NCBI GenBank assembly: GCA_009760855.2
Contig: WPIO01000136.1
Coordinates: forward strand, 265,001-329,000
DNA: 64,000 nt
Reading direction: 5' to 3'
From: Cristatella mucedo
Taxonomy: Eukaryota; Bryozoa; Phylactolaemata; Cristatellidae
Part shown: one piece after another, positions 27,301 through 40,400 of the stretch
Layout of the letters: each line of letters begins with the position of its first letter
How positions within the stretch are numbered: the stretch's first letter is position 1
Notes under the pieces: model-generated
What the model was told of the DNA's origin: nothing
Database searches by the model: none
What the model saw: only the letters and a program-made list of their open reading frames with translations
Translations under genes and position numbers: made by a program

Positions 27301-30300
27301 ATACTGTGCACATAGCAAACTCTTGGGTACTGATTCTCTTGCAATGAGTCGCAAAGCGCCTGAATACAGATTCAGTTCTGCTATGGTGCTTTACAAACCA
27401 CCAATCATTAGTATCATATCAGTATATGGTGGTTACGATGTCCTCTGTTCTTATACTGGTCGGCGTCTTTTCTTTTAGCTCTTCACAACATTACCGTTTC
27501 AACAACTTCCACCATCTAATAGGGGGACCAACCAGGTGTGGCTCAGCAAGCTTGCTTATCACAAGTGCACTTTTATTGGGTTCAATCCCCAACACCTGCA
27601 GCTTGTTTCTTGTTGGTTGAGAGCAGGTGCAACTGTCGCCTCCGAAAGTTCCATTCTCGACGACAACAAGGCACTGACTTTTAAGTGTAAAGATGTTTAG
27701 TTTGAATGTTTGAGGCTTTGTAATTCCAGCTGGCAGTTCAGTTAATAAGAAAATAGCTTAGTCATACGAGGCCATATGCCTGGGCCACACAGCCAACAAA
27801 ATTATAGCCTCTATGGACAGAGAGCCCAGCCCAGCCCAGTCTGGGCACCGCAACACTAGAGCAGGCACTTGGACGGCTCAGACGTGCCGCTTGAGTGGTG
27901 CGAATGCGAGAGAAACACTAGTGCTCGGTACTCACGACTCGCCACAGACCGACTTGGCCTTCTTTGTCGCCTGCAGCAATGATTGGCAATGATTGGATTT
28001 GGCCGGGATGAACGGCCAACGAACAGATTCGGCTGCGCACCAGCTTGCAGACGTGGCCCTCTGTGAGAACCATTTTGGCTAGATCGGCAGCTAAACTGCA
28101 ACACAGTAATCAGAGCTGCAGTCAGATAATCCAATGCCAAAGCTCTTAACAATCGCCCATGAGTCGACGTATTAAATGGGATAAGAGGCACATGCAGACA
28201 TGAAAGTTTGTAAATACACACACACACATAAAATATGTGCATATAATATATGCATAAAAATACACACAAACACATAGAAAGACACTTGGGCAAGCATCCA
28301 TGCACACGTAGGAGGTCCCAACCAATTAGCTGCGAGATCTTGCTCAATCGGAGTACCTTGAAGAGTTGCTGCGACGACTAACTTTAGTTTCAGCAGACAC
28401 AAGCTCCGAAAGAGGCAACGTGGGCACATCCATTCCTAGTTCATCTGCATCCTTGTTGAGCCAGTAATCGCGCAGCTGCAATGGCCCTTTTGGCTTGCGC
28501 TGGTACTGCAACAGACGACGACCTGCATGCACACAAGCATGCAGGTCGCGCAAAGCACGCCCAGGCAGAGCAGGCGCTCCGCACCCTGCCGTGAGCGAAT
28601 AAACATCGTACAATGACCTTACAGTGAATTGCAAGGCTGCAGACATGTGCAGCAGCGGCGGCAGCAGCACAGGCATGCATAGCAACTGGACGACTGGCAA
28701 CCAGCCACGCTTAGCTGGCTAAATGACACCTAGGGTAAACGACTTCAAAAAGTGCCTCGATAACGGCGCAAATACTGAGAAGCTCTCAGCAGTCTGCATC
28801 AGTTTTGCAGGTGCACATGGGGTGCCGTGTTTCTTCTCTTGTCTATGCACATTTTCAGCCCCCTCCCACCCACACAAAAATCCTGACGGTAGGCCAGCTG
28901 CCGCTACTCGCCCAGAACATAAGGTGCTTGCTCTTCACAACCAAGGTCGTGGGTTCGATTTCTGCGGTTGGGCTATCCTTTATTGCAAACCGAAAGCAGT
29001 GGTGGTAGCCGATAAGGCACTTCTGCCACTATACAAACGAGGCTGTTAAATCAGTTCAGACTTTTATCTTTTTTTGCCCTTGAAAATCTGAACACAGATT
29101 TGTTTGGGGTATTCGGACTTTTTTCTAGGTGAGGGTAGAGAATCAATTATAAAATCAATTTTAGATTTAAGGATTAGGCTGGGCTGAGCAGTCGGCCAGC
29201 AAGCTAGGTTTTGGTGTTTTCCTGCCGAAGGCTTAACAGTATGATCTTATGTTATCGGCACCTTTGCTATTGCATTTAGCTGTACTTGCTCATTACAAAT
29301 GCAGGCTGGGTGAACCAAGGCACGATGCCTACGAGGAGTTAACAGGAAAGAAATGGTGGGAAGGAAGGAGCACTGCTCCGGCACTGAACGTACAGCACAA
29401 GCTGACCCACTGAACGTACAGCACGAGCTAACCTAATGTCGACAGCAGTGGGGTGTGTGTCTTAACCACCTCAGTGCTGAAGAGCTGCTAGGAAGAATAT
29501 TCGGTGCTATGCTACCGATATGTCAAAATATGAGCGGCCCGGGCGGCTTCATAACGGCTTTGGGTCAGTTTCACGAAATAGCTCAGCAACTACAGCCACT
29601 CTGTTAGAACGGTAATGTGTGTCCACAGTTAATGGAGAACACAACGCTCTAAAATCCTGTATGATGCAGAATACGACGCTCTAAAATCCCGTACGATGTT
29701 CACGGCAGATGCTGATGGATCATGACCTACTGGCAGCTTGGCATTTCACTATGTTTACAGTGACCAACATAGCTTGAATTCTACTTTTTAATGAACTTGA
29801 CCCGGGTACACAACTCTTAAGGAATTCGGTCTGCATTTACCTATACTTAGGGTGCTATCATCAAATTGTGCATTAAAAATAAGGAACCAGTCTTGTACAG
29901 CACAGTGCTGCACTGAGACACTGTGATCTCTCCATAAGACAAAGCGTGTCACGGAGAATGCAACTGACCGCCTGGCACAAGTAGATCTACATCGGCCAAA
30001 GAGCACCAGCCGAGGCATTGAAATTCACATGATCCTTTCTCTGGGCTTGGTTTTGCCTTAAGCTCCTGATAAAAAGTCAGGTCAGAGCCGCAGACCTGCC
30101 CCCTCCACTAAACAGGTGCAGCAGACGATGTGGAACAGTATTACCAGATCAATCGGTGCAGGCACCTCGACTTTGACAAGGGCACGATTCGGTTCCCCAC
30201 TCTCAGCAGACTTAGTTCGCGACCTCAGCGATATGGGTTCACGGCGTACCAACGTCTGCCACGGACTGCAAAGAGAAAAAAGACACAGGTCTGCAGGCAC

Positions 30301-33300
30301 AAAAGCTGCCGCGAATGGGCGGCAAGAGAAACTGTTCATGCAGGATTGGCAATGGTACGCTCCTCTGCCACGATGCACGTATGCATGGTGCTCCACTGAT
30401 GTCACTCAACAGCACTGCCTCTTGCTTTGTCAAGAGCGTACAGGAATTCGACCATACCCTTCCAACGTGCTCTCTAGATAATTGACAGCTCTCGATTAAT
30501 GAGCTAATTCACAGAGCTGTCACACTCGGACCTGATCCTTCAAACATCATCGCCTCAAGAGACTCTTCAGCCAATTCAGTGCTTGGACAGCGCAGCATAT
30601 CAGCACACCAAACAAAGGCGCTGCTCCTAAGATCAAAGCATTACGTCCATTACTCATTGCGAGTATTCAGCGCTCGTTCACATCGCTGAGTGGCATCATT
30701 TTGTTATCTATTGAATCTACTGATGCATACCCAACAGTGGCACAGAGCACTGGCACAGCAGCAGCTGATGAGGCTTGCAGCCACCCGTGAGGCATGCTCT
30801 TCTGTGACGACTTCGCAGCAGCGCATCGCGCATAGTCGTGGTGGCTAAGTGGAGTTACAGATGGAGATCCATTAGATTACATCGTGCAGTGATAAAAACA
30901 AAGTAAGCTTTCGCTTGGTGCCACACTCTGCGGACCCTTGGCCGTGCGAAAGATGGCCAGTAGCAAGGGGCTGAGCAAAGCGAGCTGTGCAGTAACATGG
31001 TGCCCTTAAAGACGGCATCACCACGACACCGACGAAGTCATTCTGCACCTCTCTCGTCTGGACATGCCAATGACACAGTGCATGCATGCAGCAGCAAAAT
31101 CTTGCATCTGATCACGCCCTGGTGCTTCTCAATACCGTGGGGTAGCCACTCGCTCATCCCACAGCTCTGAGATTGCAACATAGAAGCATAAGCTTCCAAG
31201 AATAACGCTGGATGCATCTGCTCTCTAGACAACGGCAATAGCACTTCCCTCAACAATACACAAGGGCACACAAGGGCAAGCATGTAAGCATGCCCCAATG
31301 GCCACCAGCACGTGCGTGCACACTGCGGTTCGGTTATGACAATAGCGCCAAAACTTACATCTTCCTAGTGGTCCGGCTGGGATTGCGTTTGGCAGGAGGT
31401 CGGGTGTGTGTCCCGAGCTTGAACTGCAAGAAAATGATGCACTTGAAAAGAAGAGTGTGTCTACACCGAGAGCAGAGCGGTTGCACAGACATCCAGACGG
31501 ATAAGGTCGAGATGGTGGCAAGCAGTGGCTCGACAACCTTCCTTTCTAGCACACTGGTATCCAGAGTGCCTAGAAAGAGATTTAATTATTTATCTTATCC
31601 ATGCTCAGGCTTTTTCGGTAGCACAGCCAAAACGTGTTTTCAGTAGTGGCGCTTAAAAAGAACTAGGGGCTAGTGAGACTTTTGCATACCTTAATGAAAT
31701 TATACAACAGATGTGTGGAGACCCTGAACGGTAGTGGAACAGTGGCGTGAAAGCTGTGGACTGAAGATTTTCAATGAAGCTAGAATAAGGTCAAGACTCT
31801 GGCAAGGCAGGCCAGAATGAGCTGGTGGCCTCCATGTCTGGCGAGAAAAGGGGAGGTCATATAGAATAGTGATGAGACGATGTTACACTATACTCTAACC
31901 AACAGCATATGCCTTTGCTTCGGGACTGTCAAAAACTATTTTCACGTGCTGTGCATACCTTTAGTATGCCTGGCATCGTCGAAAGATTTCTTATTACCAA
32001 AACGAATGTACAGCAGCAGCAGCCATACTGCAAGAATTTGTTTGATGCTGAGTGTATGCCACGACAAGCCACCAATACAAAAAAAGTACTAGCTGATTAA
32101 GCAGCCTCTTTTTGCATAGCAGCAGAAGAGCCTTAAAGGCAGGCTATCACCACCGCTTGCGGCAGCAATCGCCCACTGCAGGATTCGAACCGACGACCTC
32201 GGGACCGAGGTCATGAAAAGCAACCGTCTTACTTCGCATGCCATCGCGGCTCACCAATGGCACGACCAAATGTATCGTTCCCTCAAAAATACGGGTAATA
32301 GTTGCATAAAAACAGTCATGGTGTGCATCACAATAAAAGAATACAGCAGCTTTAAAAAAAAACATAAAGTGTATATGATGATGGCAGGAAAGATGTGGCA
32401 TGCATGGCAAGGCTTGGCAGGCAGGCAGGCCGGATTTATCCGACGGCACGGGCCACAAGGGCCTGCAAGCAAAGACCTTTCACCGGCCGTCTTCTGAACC
32501 AAGGATCGCAGGACCATTGCCCTTCTAATAGCACGGTGACTATAAGGCCAAAGGTTATCAAACAAGCAAACGGGTAAGCACCAAAAAAGTTGAGAGTTAA
32601 CATGTCATGTCCATGCATGCTACAACACAATTAATTAAGAATATATACGGTATGCATTTCATAGCACTAGCTTACAGGACAAAGCAGGTACAAAACAAGG
32701 CTAAATCATGTATTATCCAATCCACGAGTAAAAATGTCTCCTAAATCCGGCTCCTCAGCACACGACCTCTCAGCACACTAAACTTGTAATGGACGAAGAA
32801 AACAAACTAAAACAACTAAATGGCGAAATCTGAAAAACTACAGAATACACAGCTATGAGAGACCACAGACTAATAGGCTCTGGTTTGGCCAAGAGGGCAA
32901 AGTGCTCTCGCTTTGAACTTCCAAGGTCGTGCGCTTGAGCCCAGGGGCACAAGCAAAGCGCCTGGGTAGAGATTAAATTCTCTAAGTGACCTATAAAAAT
33001 GAACTATATTTGCACGTTTTAGGCAAAACAAGCAGAATAACAAGCAGATATCGACCACAGAATGCTGCAACTTGCCTCATTCATCTGAAGCTCTGCAAGA
33101 AACTTGGCATTCTCTTCGATATTCTTCAGCCGACGCTGCTCGAACTCGGAGGGGCCTCCACTTTCGCTTATCGTCGCCTGCATTGACAGAGCATTGCTGC
33201 CTGCATTGACAGAGCATTGCTGCCTGCATTGACAGAGCATTGCTGCCAGCATTAACAGAGTATCGCAGATGAACCAAACGGTACTCTGCGAAATGCAGGA

Positions 33301-34267
33301 GCGGTCGGTATTAGCAGCTGAGCAGCAGCCTCGTGAAATAATAGCTGCCTGCCGATAGCCAGACTACTGCTAGAGGAAGTCATTCGGAAATCGGAAAATT
33401 GCCCATAAGCACAGCATACCGGCATAACGAATGAGCTGGCATCCCTTGTTGTAACAATTCTTTTATTTTCTGCAGCAATCTCATCAGCTGGCAGCTGTTC
33501 CTCCTCATCTGAAACTGCTTGCACGGGCTGCTTCGGTCTCCTTCGTGTCGTAGCAGCGACCCGGGATTTAGATATCTCTTGGACCAGACTGCAGATAAAA
33601 AAAAGATGGAAACTAGCAATAATGCAACAAGCAATGTGTGCACATCCTGCAGCTAACAAGTGAAAACCATGTGGGAAAACTAATGCAGGCACAAGCAAAG
33701 CCTGCTATCCGTATGTGCAGATGCATTTCAGTAAAAAGAAATGCAATCAATCGCGACAGTCTCGGTAGCCTCATTTTACCACCTTGCTACTAAAAGATCT
33801 GCTTTTGCTACCTCTCCTTCAAAGGGAGCTCTCTTCGGTTTTTCCCAATAACCTACCTTCTCTAGCCTAAGGAGGCAAGCAAGGTTACATTGCCAACAAT
33901 TTGCCACCTAGATATTTGGCATCGTCAGTTATCTAGACGCCGACTCCTTCCTTCGTGGTAACCGTTATCAGGTAGCGTCTGCTGCTTGCCTGAGTCAAAC
34001 GGCTAGCTAGTAACCCTGATGTTCCTCGACTGGAGTTGAACCGGCAACTCGAGCAAGTTCGTACGCATGCTGGTCCAGCAGTGGTGACGGTGGCTACCCA
34101 GTGTGCGGCTGCACTTATGACTACAGCAAACACTGTGTGGTCTGTGTGCTGTGATCTTTTTTATCGATGCACCGAAGTGGAGGCCAAAGTACAGCTAAGA
34201 TTTGAGTTGGCCTAGGCACACTCCACTCGGACCTCGACAGTGTGAGGAGCCCTGGCTCACAGCCTCA

Positions 34268-34342
<75 letters not shown>

Positions 34343-34392
34343 ATTCACTCACTCGCACACTCTCATGCACACACACACACACACACACGCAC

Positions 34393-34443
<51 letters not shown>

Positions 34444-37400
34444 CGCACACACACACACACACAAAAACACACACACACACCTCCCTTACAGCGGCACACT
34501 CTTGACGTAGCAAGCAGCGTAGTACCATTACGATCGCACTGCAGGTCTACTAGGTAGGTTAATTTTGGCTGCCTCGTCGGGTCAAATGCTAGAGATTGCA
34601 CCAGGCAGGGGGGAGGTGGGGGAGGGGGGAGGCGGGAAGGGTCTCGAGCTAGCATGCCGGCATTTCCTCACAGTCTCTGCCGTCACTTTTCTGGCAGCTT
34701 TAGTGCAAGGAAATAGCTGCTCGATATTGACTAAGGGGTAATACAGTGGCCGGTGTGGTGCATTGAGAACACCGACTTCACAGAAATACCCCGAGCTCGA
34801 ACCGACTTAGTTTTCATTTACAGCACTACATTATCGGTTCCAAAACACAAGCTTTAAGAATATTACTGCATAATAAAGGCATAATCATAACCACACTTTG
34901 CTACTTAATCCCTAGAAGAAGCTGATATAATACTGCACGTAAATCACATCATTGGCAAGACCGGAAGCTGGGTCAACTTGCCCAAGTAGCCTCTTATGGA
35001 ACCCAATTCAGATCTAAAAACTGAAGACGATTCAAGCAGGGGGATTATCCTATGCATGTTTATTTTTACTACTACAGTTAATCTTATGTAGGAACAACTA
35101 ATTCTTGGACAAGTGCCCCAACAGGCATTTGGTACCCCAACATGGGCCACCCCGTGTTTCGGTTTTCTGGAAGTGTCCGATAAACATGTGTTCCATCGAA
35201 ATTTTATCCGAACGGTTCTCTTTTTTAATTGCATCAAAGGTTTTATGTAACCATAGTTCCCAACTAAAAAGGATAATCAACCAGGAATGAATACTCGTCA
35301 CATCAACACTCGAGCATGTCACGAATCGCCTTTATTTTCTGACTTAGCATTGCAGCATTAGTGGCAAAGCAGTGTTTTCGGAACAACGGCTCATAATAAG
35401 TGTAGGCTGCATTGTCGGTTCTCCCATTTACAAATAGAACTAGTTGTTAGGGCAAGCTGACCTCGTTTCTGGTTGCTTCTACCTTGTTTTGATAGTAAAA
35501 TAGGTCATTTGTATACCACCCTAACTAGATCTTTATTTAACAACTTATCAACTTGCTGTGACAAAATCAACGACCAAAGTTTTAGCGGCATCCAAGGTAT
35601 CATGCTTGGGCCAGAATGCTAAAGCAAACAAGAATAAACTCGGGACCACGGGCTAGTAGGATGACTGGTAAGCAAGATGCACTGAATCAGGCACACGCGC
35701 ATTTGCAAAGCAGACAGGATCAAAAAACAGACAGAATTTCCTGGGCAAAGGAAAAGCGGATTAGCATAACTGCATGTTCAGCAAGACTTTTATGAGACAA
35801 AGTCATTGCAGGTATTGACCATAGCTGGAAGATTTTTGGTGCATAAAAGCTGAAGGCCTGCTTACCAAAAGATTTGTGTGAGCTAGTTAGGCAGTTGTTC
35901 TCTTATTTAAGCAGAGACTCTGATTACAGCAATACTCCTTAGTTAAAAGCAAGGCCGACTTGGCAGTGGAGGAAAAATGCTTAACCGGAGACAGGTTGAT
36001 TTGGAATTGCATGCAAACGTCACAGGAGTACTGCTAGCTGAACCAATCTTGAGGGTTAGGTCTTTCAAATTTTAGGTGACCCAGGATTTTCTCACAGCTA
36101 TTAAGTTTGGCCTATCATCAAAACGCCACAGGAAATTAGTGGCCATCTGTGAGCGACTGTCGTCGATGCAAGCTGCAAGGGATATAAGTGAGTCGAATGA
36201 GGAGATAGACTCGGATAGCTAGAGCTAGGCGTCAAGGTCGTAAAAATGAAAGCCATTATCGCATGTGGCAGTGATATCGGCAAGAGGGTGCGTGCAGATA
36301 GGAACAAGAAGGGGGCGTGTAGACCAAACCCTGAGGTATTTAAAAGGATACTTTAAGGGTTCCGGTGTCGATCGATGGCCCTTCACATCTATACTATGAG
36401 ATTAGCCATTGAGGTACGATCTAACACAGTTTAACACCGTTCCAGTGATTCCTATGCGTGAGGAGAGCTGGTCCGGAAGGATCTGGTGATCTATTGTGTC
36501 AAACGTTGCTGCTAGATCAAGGTGAACCAGCAGCAAGGCCCTAACCTGAGTAGATCTTGTATGAATCGAGTTTTATCATGTGATAACTAGCCACCAGCAA
36601 ATTAAATAATAATAATAATAACTTTACATTTTAAAAGAGCTCTGAGCAACTTGATTTCTCTCTAGGCACATTTCAAGTACATTGAGGTCGATGAATTGCT
36701 TGACTGGGAGCCAGTGCAGGTCGGCTAGAAGCGGTGTGCTTTGGCAACTGCGCCACTCACGACAGACAAGTCTAGCTGAAGACTTATGCACCAATTATAA
36801 GTGCCTTATTGCACAGGCTGGTAGACCAGCAAGCAGTGAGATACAGAAGTCGAGACGGGATGTCACAAATGCATGGACCGATTTAGACGTATTATCCATG
36901 TCTAAGAATGTCCAATTTCAAGCAATGTAATACAAATAGCTGGAAGTAGGCAGACTGTGGAGCTGAAGTGATCTCCTAGTGAAAGGTCACTTTGGAACAG
37001 GACACCTAGATTTCGTGCATATGCAACACGAGATATTCTGGCTGAGCTGATTTTGAGCATCAAGTTTTCCAATATCTGAGTCACACTTGGTGTACCAATT
37101 TCTATTAAGCTATTTTATAGTAATTCAGTTTGAGGTTTGTTGCCATCCATGTGCAGGTGTCAGCAATATATGCAGTAAGGGAGTTGGAAGAATTTGACCC
37201 AGATGTATCTTAAACAATGCTCATTTGCGCATCACCTTTCAAACTCAAAGTAATGGGAGGCCATGGGGGCAACAGCCCCTCATAAGTCAGGCTAAAAGGG
37301 TTAGACGAGCTGCCACAGCCTTTCAATACCCTCTCTTTGGCGAATACACTCTTTGTAGCCCGATGTGGACGCTCACAGCCCGTTTCGAGTGGCCACAAGG

Positions 37401-40400
37401 ATCTAGGCCTTGTGTCAAAGACGCTGGGGCAATGTGCTAGTACTTCACGACCGAGTCGCGGGCTCGAGCCCTGCACCGAGCAATACTTATTTGTTAACTG
37501 CAATCTATGCTGACTGCTGCCTGGGCCCTTCTGCAGCTAAATAAACGAGGCTGCTGTATCAGCAAGCCCTTGCTATTGCTCTGCCACGAATAGGATGAAC
37601 CGTGATGGCACACTAGGTAAGGCGGTTGCTTTCACGACCTTGGTCCCGAGGTCATGGGTTCGATTCCTGCGGTGGGCGATTCTTTATCGCCACTGCAAGC
37701 GGTGGTGATAGCCGTAAAGGCTCTTCTATCGCTATACAAAAAGATGTTTAATCAGCTGGAGTTTTTTTTACAGCGGCTTTGCGAGTTGTTCTATAGGTTT
37801 GTCGTGCTTCGAGCCAACCGCAGGCAGCTTCTCAGCGTGTGCGTCCTGAGTGGGCCACCAGGTCGAGGAAGATGCCGCAAAAAGCGCATGCAGAGCTACG
37901 ATCCTAAGACTAGACCAGAAAAACAGCCGACAGAATTTGAGCCCGATCGTAAACACTTTTAAAGCCATGCCAACAGTTAAAGTGAACAGGTGAGGTAAAA
38001 ATCAGAATTAGCATTTTTACAGGATCCAAGGAGCCTTTTCCGAGCAGACTTCGTCGTGAAGGGATTGGCCAGTATAACGATGGCTTACGAGATCGAGGGC
38101 CATCCTTCAAGCAAAGTCCTGGCTTGTCCAATTGCCGTAAGATTTAACGGACAGTTACTTCGTAGCAGTGTAACACTTTGTGCAACGGTAAAAACAAAGC
38201 CGCTCGGTTGGTATCATACTCTGCAAGCCCTCAGCCGTGAGCAAAGTACTGCTGCTAGCAAGGGGCTGACCAAATTCGAGGGTGGCATCATCACCATGAT
38301 ACTGACGAAGTGTGATTACATTCACGGCCAGACGCTCACTCCTCCTACAGGCAGCTGCTGGCTCAAATTGCAGCTCAAGATTTTAGCTAGGAACCACGTG
38401 CATCAAAGAATAACGATGGACACATCTGCTCGCTCGGCAACCGCATTGACGCTACACTCAAAAGCACGAACAGGCAAACACACGGGCATGTATGCATTCA
38501 CCAATGCAAACGAGCATGCAGCAGTTTGCTTGGGACAATGGTGCTAATGCTTACGTCTTCCTTGTAGTCCGACCAAGATTACGCTTGGTGGGAGGCCGAG
38601 TGCTTGTACCAAGCTGGAACTGTAACAATAAAATGTACTTGAAAAGGATCAATTCAATGGGGCTACACCGATTGTAGAGAGGCTGCACATCAAGACTGAG
38701 CAGGTCGAGATGTGAAGGCGGCATCAGTACGACATGCTTCATTTCCAGCACATCTTAGCGCCTAGAGCAAAATTTAGTTCTCCAAGTGCCATATGCAAAT
38801 GTTTAAATATTAATACTAATACTGCTGCTGCTGACCAGCTTATATCTAGCTGCTTCTAGTACGGCTGCTGCTTTGAAAAGCAAAAATTAAGCCAAGTGCA
38901 AGGGGCTAGGACCATGCCCACTGCATCTAGGCTGACTTGCAAAGAGTTGTGCTGACTGATGAATCAAAATGTACCATTTAAATACAGGTGGGAGAGGGTA
39001 AGTATAACATCGCATTACTGAAGCATAGCACGATGACTGCCTTAAAAAACGTGTAAGTGCAGCAGCAGAGGTGTAATGGGATGGGCGGCCTTACAGCAGC
39101 TAGTGCCAAAGCTTGCCATCACACGGTAGACAGCAACAGGTAACTAGCACAATTATGTACGTTGTAAAAATGTGGACATTCCAAGTGCAATAGCCTAGAG
39201 GGCAAGATTTTTTTAAGGTAGCAGCATAAGCATACTGCCCTTTCGGTGAGAGAAATTTCCGACAAAACTCCCGATCACGAATATCCTCTAACGACCGTGG
39301 GGTCATGGTCAAGCATGATCCCTGATCTGAGCTCAATCGAAAAGCTTTGACATGCTTTAGACAGAAATGTCAGACCCTTCACTATTTACATCACCAGAGA
39401 TGTCTTATTTGAGGCTCTATGTCAATGCTAGCAAGAAATTGCTCAGGAATGGAATGCAACGATCGCAGCAATGCCCCAAACACGAAAAGAAATTTCTTAG
39501 AAATCACGATGAGGCCAGTTCCTATAATCTCAAGTTATTTAGTGATAAAATGCAGAAGCGTGACATGTTTTTCTACCACCCTAACCGAATGAACATGCAA
39601 AATAATGTGTCAAGCAAGCAGCATGGGCGGAATTACCTGAGAAAGCCACGAACTTTCAGCAAAGTATGGTGGCTTGTCTTAACGTGGATTGACGACTGAT
39701 TGATTGATATTAAATATAATTATGTGCATATTAAGTAAAAATCTACCAAGTATATAAAGACCCTCAGAATGACTCAACTGGAGACCAAAAAGCTGTGGCC
39801 TGGCAACGTTTTCCCATACCATCTTCTGCTCCAAAGTGACCGACTTACTATGGCCAGAGGCTGACTAGCAAGAAGACACGTGAAGTTCTTACCCTGACCC
39901 ACAAGGCCTGCCATGGCTTGGCTCATTCATAACTGGCTGAACTGCTGCACCAGTTTCAGCCTCTTTGCGCCATCAGGTCCTGTGTGGACAATAAATTATT
40001 TTTCCATTCCTTCACTTGAAGACCATTGGCAACAGAAGCTTTTACTTTGCGGGTCCTAGACTTTGGCCGTAGTGGCACACTTGGTTAAGTGGTTCCTTTT
40101 CACGACCTCGGTAATGAGGTCGTGGGTTCGAACCCTGCTGTGGACGATCCTTTATTGCTGCTAACAGTGGTAATGATAGCTGCAATGGCTCTTCTGTTGC
40201 TATACAAAAGAGGCTGTTGAATCAGCTAGTATTATTAGTTAAACTCACTTCCACAATTCTAACGCAACGACATCTATACTCCAGCTGGCGATTATGGCAC
40301 ATCCTTATCAGCAGTCTTGAGCTGCTATTTCCATGCTACTCACTACCTCAACTGCTCTCTTGACTAGCCACGCTTCTCACTTTCTCTTTGTTGCATGAGA

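Larger units (their letters stand above)
30800..33965 (-). repeat. Proximal copy of the duplicated WDR76 5' block
   Basis: This block shares exons and intron stretches, in the same order, with 38150-47720. Landmarks are the tract at 30882-31060 with 38180-38340, at 31320-31520 with 38540-38720, at 32527-32640 with 40563-40670, and at 33300-33960 with 47060-47720. It is about 3.2 kb long; the distal copy is about 9.6 kb because of later insertions. Block ends are approximate. Confidence 0.8.

Noticed and set aside
33178-33268. CRISPR-like short direct repeats
   Set aside because: Units are contiguous without spacers and lie in a eukaryotic gene; it is a minisatellite.
34021-34215. Plus-strand frame with QLEQVRTHAGPAVVTVATQC
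   Set aside because: Reads somewhat like coding sequence but has no start, no family signature and lies at the edge of the duplicated block; not enough support.
34202-34655. His/Thr-rich and Cys/Val-rich frames
   Set aside because: Direct translation of a CA microsatellite.
39367-39699. Plus-strand frame of 110 codons
   Set aside because: Antisense within WDR76 intron 3, no recognised domain, no splice context.
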